From Flavobacterium omnivorum (GTDB lineage: Bacteria > Bacteroidota > Bacteroidia > Flavobacteriales > Flavobacteriaceae): a DNA stretch of 64,000 bases. Under the pieces are notes generated by a model. The model did no database searches, had not been told where the DNA came from, and saw only the letters and a list, made by a program, of their open reading frames with translations. The translations under genes were made by a program, and so were the position numbers. This document shows, piece by piece, positions 43,267 through 50,531 of the stretch (within the stretch, counting starts at the first letter, position 1; each line of letters opens with the position of its first letter). The stretch spans positions 62,001 through 126,000 of the forward strand of contig NZ_FNDB01000001.1 of NCBI RefSeq assembly GCF_900099915.1, read 5' to 3'.

Positions 43267-46032
43267 ATGACAAATACTTCTTTTTTAGATAAAATAGCTT
43301 CAGTTTTAATCGAAAATTACTCGGACAATCTTTCCAATACAATTGTAGTTTTACCAAACAAACGGGCTAAAATATTTCTGATTGAAGCGGTAAAAAATCA
43401 AGTTACCACAAATATACTTTCGCCCGAAATTATAAGTATCGAGGATTTTGTACAAAATATAGCAGGGATCCGCGCTATTGATCCTATCGAATTGTTATTT
43501 GAATTTTACGAAGTCTACTTATCTATTACCGATAAAGCAAACCAACAATCCTTTGAGTTGTTTGCCAACTGGGCTAAAACACTCCTACAGGACTTTAATG
43601 AAATTGACCGCTATTTATTAGATCCTTCTCACGTGCTTTCGTATCTGAAAGATATTGAAGATATCAAAAAATGGGGAATTGAAGTCGAAAATAAAACTCC
43701 TTTACTAGAAAAATATATTGATTTTTGGAAATTACTTCCCAATTACTATCAATCCCTTTATACACATTTGCTAAACAAAGGAATCGGGTATCAAGGCTTG
43801 ATTTATCGCGAGGCAGTTAAGAACTTAGATCATTTTACCAATTCTGTTCAAGAGAAACAATTTGTATTTGCTGGTTTTAATGCGTTGAATGCTGCCGAAG
43901 AAAAAATAATACAGCACCTTATTGCGGCTGACCAAGCTAAAATATATTGGGATGTAGATCAAACTTTTTTAAATGATCCCTTTCACGATGCAGGATTGTT
44001 TGTTAGGCGTTTCAAAGAAAATTGGAAGCACTATAAATTGCATCCGTTTGAATGGATTGTAGATGATTTTTCGCAGACTAAAAATATCCAGGTTATTGGT
44101 ACACCAAAAACTATTGGTCAAGCCAAAATAGCCGGAAGTATTATCGAGAATGTCATAAATGAAAATCCCAAAAGCAAGCTGGATAAAGTGGCTGTGGTTC
44201 TGGGCGAGGAAAATCTTTTGGTGCCGCTTTTATATTCGTTACCATCAAGTGTAGGTGCTTTGAATATCACGATGGGATATTCGAGTAAGAATAATCCAGC
44301 GCAGATTTTGATTGCCAAATTATTCAAAATGCACACGAATGCATTATCCAGAAATGCTAAAAGTTATGTGCTGTATTACAAAGATGTATTGGACATTTTG
44401 ACACATCCGCTGGTCGAACCGTATGCTAAAACGACTGCCCTTGTTCAGACCATCAATCAAAATAATTATACTTTTATTACGCATCAAAAAATGATGGAAT
44501 TGAATATAATTCCAAGCGAGTTGTTTCTTTTATTATTTCAAAAATGGGAAAAAGGTTCCATTCCGGTCTTGGAGACTATTTCTAGATTATTGCAAACTAT
44601 AAAAGAAAATTTAAGTAACGATAACGAAGAAGAAAAAATAACTAAAGCTTTTGTATTTGCCATTTTTAAAGTCATTAACAAACTGATTAATTACTATTCG
44701 AAACACGCACATATCGATAAAATAGAAACACTTTACGCCATTTACAAACAAGTAATTGATCTGGCTGAGGTTTCTTTTGAAGGAGAACCATTGAATGGTT
44801 TACAGATTATGGGCGTTTTAGAAAGCCGTGTTTTGGATTTTGACACCGTTATTGTCACTTCGATGAATGAAGGGAAATTTCCGGCCGGAAAATCACAAAA
44901 CTCGTTTATTCCGTATGATGTGAAACGCGAATTGGGGTTGCCGACTTTCAAAGAAAAAGACGCCATTTATACCTATCATTTTTATCATTTGTTGCAACGT
45001 GCCAAAAACATTTATTTGCTTTATAATACGGAAAGTGAGGGATTAGATGCGGGTGAAAAAAGCCGATTCATAACCCAACTGGAAGTCGAAAAACAAAATA
45101 ATCATACGTTAACACACGAAATTTACAATGCAGTTTTACCTGAAACGGCCTATCAACCGATGGTGATTCCAAAATCAGAAAGTGTGATGGTACGATTAAA
45201 AGAAATTGCCGAAAAAGGGTTTTCTCCATCGGCATTGACGAGTTATATTCGGAATCCGATTCAGTTTTATTTCCAGAAAATTTTACGCATCAGCGAAGTC
45301 GAAGAAGTGGAGGAGAATATTGCTTTGAATACGTTGGGAACCATTATTCACGAAACTCTAAAAGTTTTGTACGAGCCATTTATTGGTAAATTTATTTCAG
45401 AAAGTGATATTTTAAACTGTTTCAAACAAATAGACGCTGAGGTTTTGAAACAGTTTAAATTGGTGTATAAAGAAGGCGAAATCAAAAAAGGTCGAAATTT
45501 ATTGGCGTTTGAAGTTGCCAAACGAAATGTTTCTAATTTCCTAAAAGTGGAACTGGAAAGTATTAAAAACGGAGATGCAATAAAAATAATTGCTTTGGAA
45601 CAAACTTTTGGAAGAACTCTAAATCATCCGAATTTGCCGTTTCCGGTATTGATAAAAGGAAATGTAGATAGAATTGAAGAGCGCAACGGAGTCATTCGAA
45701 TTATCGATTACAAAACGGGTAAAGTAGAAAAAGCGAGCGTCACTCTGAAATCCTGGAACCGATTAACCGAAGATATTAAAAGCGATAAAATCATTCAGGT
45801 TCTGGCGTATGCTTTTATGTATGAGCATGATGCGAAGGGAAAACCAATTGAAGCCGGAATTATTTCTTTTAAGAATTTAAAAGCTGGTTTTCTTCCGTTT
45901 AATTTTAAAGAAGACAAAGAAGTAAATTCGATTATAAATGAAGAAATTTTGAGTAATTATTTAGAGCAAATGGTTCTTTTATTGAGCGAAATTTTGGATG
46001 AAAGCATTCCTTTTGAAGAAAAAATAATTTAA
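43267..46032 (+). CDS. AddB-like PD-(D/E)XK nuclease protein
   Basis: A 921-residue protein. The N-terminal part has a degenerate helicase core with no GxGKT (NTIVVLPNKRAKIFLIEAVK); conserved helicase-like segments include VIVTSMNEGKFPAGKSQNSF near residue 538. The C-terminal nuclease has FSPSALTSYIRNPIQFYF near 660, LGTIIHETLKVLYEPF near 692, GNVDRIEERNGV near 799, IIDYKTGKVE near 813 and QVLAYAFMY near 840. The Fe-S cysteines of B. subtilis AddB (YxxCP and a C-terminal cluster) are absent; the position reads YIRNP. It should pair with the AddA-like protein at 37026. Confidence 0.85.
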   Translation: MTNTSFLDKIASVLIENYSDNLSNTIVVLPNKRAKIFLIEAVKNQVTTNILSPEIISIEDFVQNIAGIRAIDPIELLFEFYEVYLSITDKANQQSFELFANWAKTLLQDFNEIDRYLLDPSHVLSYLKDIEDIKKWGIEVENKTPLLEKYIDFWKLLPNYYQSLYTHLLNKGIGYQGLIYREAVKNLDHFTNSVQEKQFVFAGFNALNAAEEKIIQHLIAADQAKIYWDVDQTFLNDPFHDAGLFVRRFKENWKHYKLHPFEWIVDDFSQTKNIQVIGTPKTIGQAKIAGSIIENVINENPKSKLDKVAVVLGEENLLVPLLYSLPSSVGALNITMGYSSKNNPAQILIAKLFKMHTNALSRNAKSYVLYYKDVLDILTHPLVEPYAKTTALVQTINQNNYTFITHQKMMELNIIPSELFLLLFQKWEKGSIPVLETISRLLQTIKENLSNDNEEEKITKAFVFAIFKVINKLINYYSKHAHIDKIETLYAIYKQVIDLAEVSFEGEPLNGLQIMGVLESRVLDFDTVIVTSMNEGKFPAGKSQNSFIPYDVKRELGLPTFKEKDAIYTYHFYHLLQRAKNIYLLYNTESEGLDAGEKSRFITQLEVEKQNNHTLTHEIYNAVLPETAYQPMVIPKSESVMVRLKEIAEKGFSPSALTSYIRNPIQFYFQKILRISEVEEVEENIALNTLGTIIHETLKVLYEPFIGKFISESDILNCFKQIDAEVLKQFKLVYKEGEIKKGRNLLAFEVAKRNVSNFLKVELESIKNGDAIKIIALEQTFGRTLNHPNLPFPVLIKGNVDRIEERNGVIRIIDYKTGKVEKASVTLKSWNRLTEDIKSDKIIQVLAYAFMYEHDAKGKPIEAGIISFKNLKAGFLPFNFKEDKEVNSIINEEILSNYLEQMVLLLSEILDESIPFEEKII

Positions 46033-46086
46033 ACAAAACTCCCAATTAGAAAATTAGCCAACATCTTTGAGTTTTACAAAAGCACT

Positions 46087-46338
46087 TTGACAATAAACGT
46101 GTCAATAAGCGCTTTGGCATGGGTTTTTGGAGGATTTGAAAGCTTCAAATACGTGCTTATTATTTTTGGTTTCTTCATTAGCCTTTTGATAAAAGAGGTG
46201 AATGCTAAAAATGAATATCTGTTTTATTACAACAACGGAATTTCAAAAATGCAATTGTTTGTGTATGGTTTTCTGATGAATTTTGTTTTTTCTATGGTGC
46301 TGATTTTATTCATTAATTTAGTAATGAAACTCGTATGA
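46087..46338 (+). CDS. Small ABC-transporter-associated membrane protein (start uncertain)
   Basis: At least 83 residues with about three hydrophobic segments (SALAWVFGGF, YVLIIFGFFISLLI, LFVYGFLMNFVFSMVLILF). The only start in the track is TTG at 46087. However, the frame stays open back to a stop at 46030-46032, and the upstream translation (KLANIFEFYKST) reads like a natural continuation with no ATG. The start may therefore be a rare codon, or the ATG may be lost. The last bases overlap the next gene (ATGA), which indicates coupled translation. I infer a permease-like subunit of a small exporter. Confidence 0.55.
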   Translation: MTINVSISALAWVFGGFESFKYVLIIFGFFISLLIKEVNAKNEYLFYYNNGISKMQLFVYGFLMNFVFSMVLILFINLVMKLV

Positions 46339-47006
46339 TTAAAAGTGCTTTAGAAGTAGACAGTGTTCAAAAACAATATGAGGGAAAAATCATAGTTTCC
46401 GATGTGTATTTGAAATGCGAAACCACCGATATTATTGGTGTTTTAGGACGAAATGGTTCTGGAAAATCGACTTTGTTAAAAATTATTTCCGGAATTGTAA
46501 CAGCCGATTTTAAATTTGTTCGGGTGGATGGCATCGTGAAATCAAAAACCAGCGATTTGCTAAATGAAATCAGTTATTTGCCTCAGAATAATTTTATTCC
46601 AAATTCATTTTCGATAAAAAAGACCATTCAATTGGCTATTGCCAAAGAGAAATTACAGGATTTTTGTGCTGATGAAATGATCCAATCGATGTTGGATAAA
46701 AAAATAAAGCATTTGTCCGGCGGAGAATTACGGTATTTAGAAATTAAATTAATCCTAAATAACGCGTCAAAATTTGTTTTGCTGGACGAACCTTACAATG
46801 GTTTGTCACCCATAATGATTGAAAAAATTAATGAATTAATCACTGCAATGTCTAGTGTAAAAGGCGTAATTATCACGGATCATAATTATGAAAATGTGAT
46901 TAAGGTTTCCACAAAACTAGCGTTGATGAAAGAAGGAAAAATGCACCATTTGAAAGACAAAAGCGAATTGGTGGAAAAAGGGTATTTGAAATCTGGAATG
47001 ATTTAG
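46335..47006 (+). CDS. ABC transporter ATP-binding protein
   Basis: A 223-residue ATPase. Walker A is GVLGRNGSGKSTLLKIIS near residue 35; the ABC signature is KHLSGGELRYLEIKLIL near 128; Walker B is KFVLLDEPYNGLSP near 146; the switch His is in ITDHNYENVI near 175. The signature has LSGGE where most exporters have LSGGQ, which is common. The start overlaps the preceding membrane gene by four bases. A complete exporter would need further membrane parts. The 3' end overlaps the convergent hydrolase gene by four bases. Confidence 0.9.
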   Translation: MIKSALEVDSVQKQYEGKIIVSDVYLKCETTDIIGVLGRNGSGKSTLLKIISGIVTADFKFVRVDGIVKSKTSDLLNEISYLPQNNFIPNSFSIKKTIQLAIAKEKLQDFCADEMIQSMLDKKIKHLSGGELRYLEIKLILNNASKFVLLDEPYNGLSPIMIEKINELITAMSSVKGVIITDHNYENVIKVSTKLALMKEGKMHHLKDKSELVEKGYLKSGMI

Positions 47007-47785
47007 ATGCTTTTGAAAAAAGCCAACAATACAATCAATAACTGGTCTTGGTTTTCAATGTGGCTCATGTGTCCGTCCGGAAAAGTCACTAATTTTACCG
47101 TTGTGTTTTCAATTTGTTCTTTGGTTTCCTCGTAATTCAGGACAGGATCTTTTTCGCCCAGAATCAATAATTTTGGATAGGGTGTAAGGTGCAACAATAC
47201 TTCCCGATCTTGTCGAATTTTCATTCCTTCCAGTGAAGCAACGATTCCTTGAAGCGGTGTTTGTAAAGCTTCCTTTTTTACTTTTTCAATAACTGGTGCG
47301 AGTCGTTCTCTGTTAAATTCGCTGAATAAGTTTGCAATAGAAAGCGAAACAAAATTCATAAAAGATTGTTTTACCGCTTTGATAGCTCGATCCCGATTTG
47401 TTTTTCGTTCGGCGCTGTCGGCTCTTGAGGTCGAGTTTAGTAAAACCAATCCTTTTATCGTGTCAGGATATAATTCGGCGAAAGCCAAAGCTACATAACC
47501 GCCCATAGAATGCCCGACAAAAATGGCTTTTCGGATGCGCAATTCCGATAAAACTGCGTGAACGGCATCGGCATTATCTTCCATCGTTTGCACATAACTC
47601 AAACATTCCGTTTCGCCATGACCCAATAAATCAATGATGATGACGCGGTTTTTTTTGGCAAATTCGGGTATATAAAAATCCCACATGCCTTTGTTTTCCA
47701 AGAAACCATGAAGCAAGACAATAGCGGTTCCTTTCCCGGTATCGGAATAGGAGATGTTGGTGTTTTTAAAGAGAATTTGTTTCAC
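47003..47785 (-). CDS. Alpha/beta-fold hydrolase
   Basis: A 260-residue hydrolase. The oxyanion-hole region VLLHGFLENKGMWDF is near residue 24, the nucleophile elbow FVGHSMGGYVALAFAE near 90 (Ser), the acid DPVLNYEET near 212, and the catalytic His in PDGHMSHIENQ near 240. The fold is that of esterases and BioH/MenH-like enzymes; the substrate is unknown. It stands alone, and its stop overlaps the stop of the ABC ATPase gene on the other strand. Confidence 0.9.
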   Translation of the reverse strand: MKQILFKNTNISYSDTGKGTAIVLLHGFLENKGMWDFYIPEFAKKNRVIIIDLLGHGETECLSYVQTMEDNADAVHAVLSELRIRKAIFVGHSMGGYVALAFAELYPDTIKGLVLLNSTSRADSAERKTNRDRAIKAVKQSFMNFVSLSIANLFSEFNRERLAPVIEKVKKEALQTPLQGIVASLEGMKIRQDREVLLHLTPYPKLLILGEKDPVLNYEETKEQIENTTVKLVTFPDGHMSHIENQDQLLIVLLAFFKSI

Positions 47786-47828
47786 TTTTAGTTTTTAGAG
47801 TTTGCAAAATTAGGGCTTTAATCTTTTT

Positions 47829-47992
47829 AAACCATGTAAGGCATATAAGTTTTAAAGTTGTCATGGCGAATTATATCAAAAAGCACAAAGTGAAATTGAA
47901 AAAATATTTAAACAAAAACTATTTTTTAACCATATAAGGAATTTAAGTTCATTTAAGCATTACCTCTATTTGCTTACATGACTTATATGGTT
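47829..47992. repeat. ACCATATAAGG palindromic repeat
   Basis: AACCATATAAG (47928-47938) faces CTTATATGGTT (47982-47992) to make a large imperfect palindrome. A diverged direct copy of the left arm, AACCATGTAAGGCATATAAG, lies at 47829-47848 or so. This is intergenic repeat DNA between two minus-strand genes. Confidence 0.7.
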
Positions 47993-48037
47993 GAAAAACG
48001 GCTCCCATTCCTGAAAGCCGTTTGTAATTATTCAAAT

Positions 48038-48838
48038 TTAAAATCGTCGATCTCCATTAAGCATGCTTCCTAATCCGCCTAATAAACTTCCTTCGTCACG
48101 ACTGTTTCCGCCTGCTCTTGGTGCAGATGCAATGATTCTATCGGCAAGTCGGCTGAAAGGCAAGGATTGTACATAAACTGTTCCCGGACCGCGCAGTGTG
48201 GCGTAAAATAATCCTTCGCCACCAAAAATAGAATTCTTGATGCCGCCAATAAACTCAATATCATAATCGACATCTTTGGTGAAACCTACAATGCAACCGG
48301 TGTCGACTTTTAGGATTTCGCCTGCTGCTAATTCTTTTTTGGCTAATGTTCCGCCGGTATGTACAAACGCCATTCCGTCACCTTCTATTTTTTGCATGAT
48401 GAAACCTTCACCACCAAACAGTCCGCGGCCCAGTTTTTTAGAGAATTCAATCCCAACCGAAACGCCTTTGGCAGCGCAAAGGAAAGCATCTTTCTGGCAA
48501 ATGAATTTTCCGTTAAATTGTGTCAAGTCAATTGGGATAATTTTTCCGGGATAAGGCGATGCGAATGAAACTTTGCTTTTGGTATTGTTTTGATTGATGA
48601 ACGCCGTCATAAAAAGACTTTCACCGGTCAGTACTCGTTTTCCGGCGCTTAAAAGTTTACCGAACAATCCGTTTTCCTGTCCGGAACCGTCTCCAAAAAT
48701 GGTTTCCATTTGGATATTATTGTCCATCATCATAAAACTGCCCGCTTCGGCAATTACAATTTCCTGTGGGTCCAATTCTATTTCCACATACTGCATTTCC
48801 TCGCCGTAAATGTGGTAGTCTATTTCGTGTGCTTGCAT
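48038..48838 (-). CDS. AIM24 family protein (TIGR00266 type)
   Basis: A 266-residue beta-rich protein. It begins with IDYHIYGEEMQYVEIELDP and has the Gly-rich segments EGFIMQKIEGDGMAFVHTGG and FGGEGLFYATLRGPGTVYVQ typical of the family related to mitochondrial AIM24. A Gly/Arg-rich tail (residues 240-266) follows. No biochemical function is established; membrane-associated or stress-related roles are proposed for relatives. Single-gene unit. Confidence 0.9.
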   Translation of the reverse strand: MQAHEIDYHIYGEEMQYVEIELDPQEIVIAEAGSFMMMDNNIQMETIFGDGSGQENGLFGKLLSAGKRVLTGESLFMTAFINQNNTKSKVSFASPYPGKIIPIDLTQFNGKFICQKDAFLCAAKGVSVGIEFSKKLGRGLFGGEGFIMQKIEGDGMAFVHTGGTLAKKELAAGEILKVDTGCIVGFTKDVDYDIEFIGGIKNSIFGGEGLFYATLRGPGTVYVQSLPFSRLADRIIASAPRAGGNSRDEGSLLGGLGSMLNGDRRF

Positions 48839-48955
48839 GATTTTTAGTATTTTGATTGAATAGATAAGTTGGAGATAGGTATAAAATGTTACAGCCTTTT
48901 TTAGGTTTTATAATGGATTTAACATTTTGGTTCTTCTGAAAAACATACGTTCTGT

Positions 48956-49028
48956 GTAGCCCTGATGGAAGTGATATCCTCTTGTAAAGTGCAACGGACC
49001 AAGAGATATAACGGACAGCAGGAGGAAA
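48956..49028 (-). repeat. Flavobacterial intergenic repeat, copy 2 (inverted)
   Basis: On the minus strand: left arm CCTGCTGTCCGTTATATCT, a central stem CTCTTG/CAAGAG, and right arm AGGATATCACTTCCATCAGG. The arms match copy 1 (36879-36954) in about 16 of 19 and 21 of 24 bases, while the central hairpin sequence is unrelated. Confidence 0.75.
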
Positions 49029-49065
49029 CGTTGTTTTGAAAAGCGATACTTTCTGCTCAAAAAAA

Positions 49066-49096
49066 AACAGCCTAGATTGCTCTAGACTGCCTGTTT
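49066..49096 (-). terminator. pepP terminator
   Basis: On the minus strand AACAG...TCTAGA pairs with TCTAG...CTGTT with a small bulge, followed by T9. It lies 20 bases after the pepP stop. Confidence 0.75.
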
Positions 49097-49113
49097 TATA
49101 TATGAAAGACGTA

Positions 49114-50406
49114 TTATGCGTTCATTAACTCTTCGATTTCGTCCACTTCAATTGGGATGTTGCGCATCATGTTGAACGGTTCGCCGCTTTCTTGAACGAT
49201 GATGTTGTCCTCCAGACGGATTCCGAAACCTTCGGCAGGAATGTAGATTCCCGGCTCAACGGTGAACACCATATTGGCTTGCATAGGTTCAGTAAGAATT
49301 CCGTAATCGTGCGTGTCCAATCCCATGTGGTGCGATGTTCCGTGCATGAAATATTTTTTATAAGCAGGCCATTCGGGTTTTTCATTTTGCACATCGGCTG
49401 TGTCAATAAGACCCAAACCTAGCAATTCTGAAGTCATTAATTTACCTACTTCGATATGATATTGTTTCCAAAGTGTTCCTGTAGTCAGCATTTTGGTCGC
49501 TTCGTTTTTCACACGTAAAACGGCATTGTATACTTCTTTTTGTCTTTTGGTGTACTTTCCTGAAACTGGAATGGTACGCGTCATATCACTCGAATAATTT
49601 GCATATTCAGCTGCAACATCCAGTAAAATCAAATCGCCGGCTTTGCATTGTTGGTTGTTTTCAATGTAATGCAACACATTGGCATTGTTTCCGGAAGCTA
49701 TAATTGGCGTGTAAGCGAAACCACGGGAACGGTTGCGAATGAATTCGTGAATCAACTCGGCTTCGATTTCGTATTCGGTCACGTTTGGTTTCACGAAAGG
49801 CAATAATCTTCTAAAACCAAGTTCAGTAATATTACAGGCTTTTTGGATTAAATCCAATTCTTCGGTTTCTTTTACAGAACGAAGGCGTTGCAATATAGGA
49901 TTGCTTTTTGCGACAGTATGTGCCGGATATTTTTCTTTCCACCATTTTACAAAACGGGCTTCACGCGTTTCAGTTTCTACAGTGGCACGGTAATGCTCGT
50001 TTGTATTGATGTAAATTGTTTCAGCATGAGTCATCATTTCGAACAATACTTTTTCAAAATCTTGCAACCAATACACGGTTCTGATTCCCGTTACTTCAAA
50101 AGCACGCTCTTTGGTTAGTTTTTCACCTTCCCAAATGGCAATGTGCTCGCTGGTTTCTTTCAAGAATACCATTTCTCTTTGGTGCTCGTAAGGCCCATCC
50201 GGGAAAAGCAGTAAAATACTTTCTTCCTGATCGACTCCGCTTAAGTAAAATATGTCGCGGTGTTGTGCAAATGGCAACGTACTATCTGCAGAAACGGGAT
50301 AAATATCATTAGAATTGAAGATGGCAACACTTTTTGGCTTCATCTGAGCCATGAATTTTTCTCTGTTTTTTATAAATAAATCTCGGTCAATTTGATGGTA
50401 TTTCAT
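49114..50406 (-). CDS. pepP: Xaa-Pro aminopeptidase
   Basis: A 430-residue metallopeptidase removing an N-terminal residue before Pro. The N-terminal creatinase domain (LFIKNREKFMAQMKPKSVAIF) is followed by the pita-bread domain. Metal ligands are visible in LILLDVAAEYANYSSDMTRTIP (Asp near residues 258 and 269), MHGTSHHMGLDTHDYG (His near 352), FTVEPGIYIP (Glu near 381) and GFGIRLEDNIIV (Glu near 404). A TATTTTTG box is at 50442-50435, on the minus strand, about 29 bases upstream. Confidence 0.95.
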   Translation of the reverse strand: MKYHQIDRDLFIKNREKFMAQMKPKSVAIFNSNDIYPVSADSTLPFAQHRDIFYLSGVDQEESILLLFPDGPYEHQREMVFLKETSEHIAIWEGEKLTKERAFEVTGIRTVYWLQDFEKVLFEMMTHAETIYINTNEHYRATVETETREARFVKWWKEKYPAHTVAKSNPILQRLRSVKETEELDLIQKACNITELGFRRLLPFVKPNVTEYEIEAELIHEFIRNRSRGFAYTPIIASGNNANVLHYIENNQQCKAGDLILLDVAAEYANYSSDMTRTIPVSGKYTKRQKEVYNAVLRVKNEATKMLTTGTLWKQYHIEVGKLMTSELLGLGLIDTADVQNEKPEWPAYKKYFMHGTSHHMGLDTHDYGILTEPMQANMVFTVEPGIYIPAEGFGIRLEDNIIVQESGEPFNMMRNIPIEVDEIEELMNA

Positions 50407-50531
50407 AACAATTCGTTTTTATACATTGATTATTCAAAAATACTAACTTTGAGAGAAACGGATGTTAATTACACTATAAAATTTCCAGATAACTATTTTT
50501 ATGATTAATTTTCCAATTCAAATCAGTTTAC

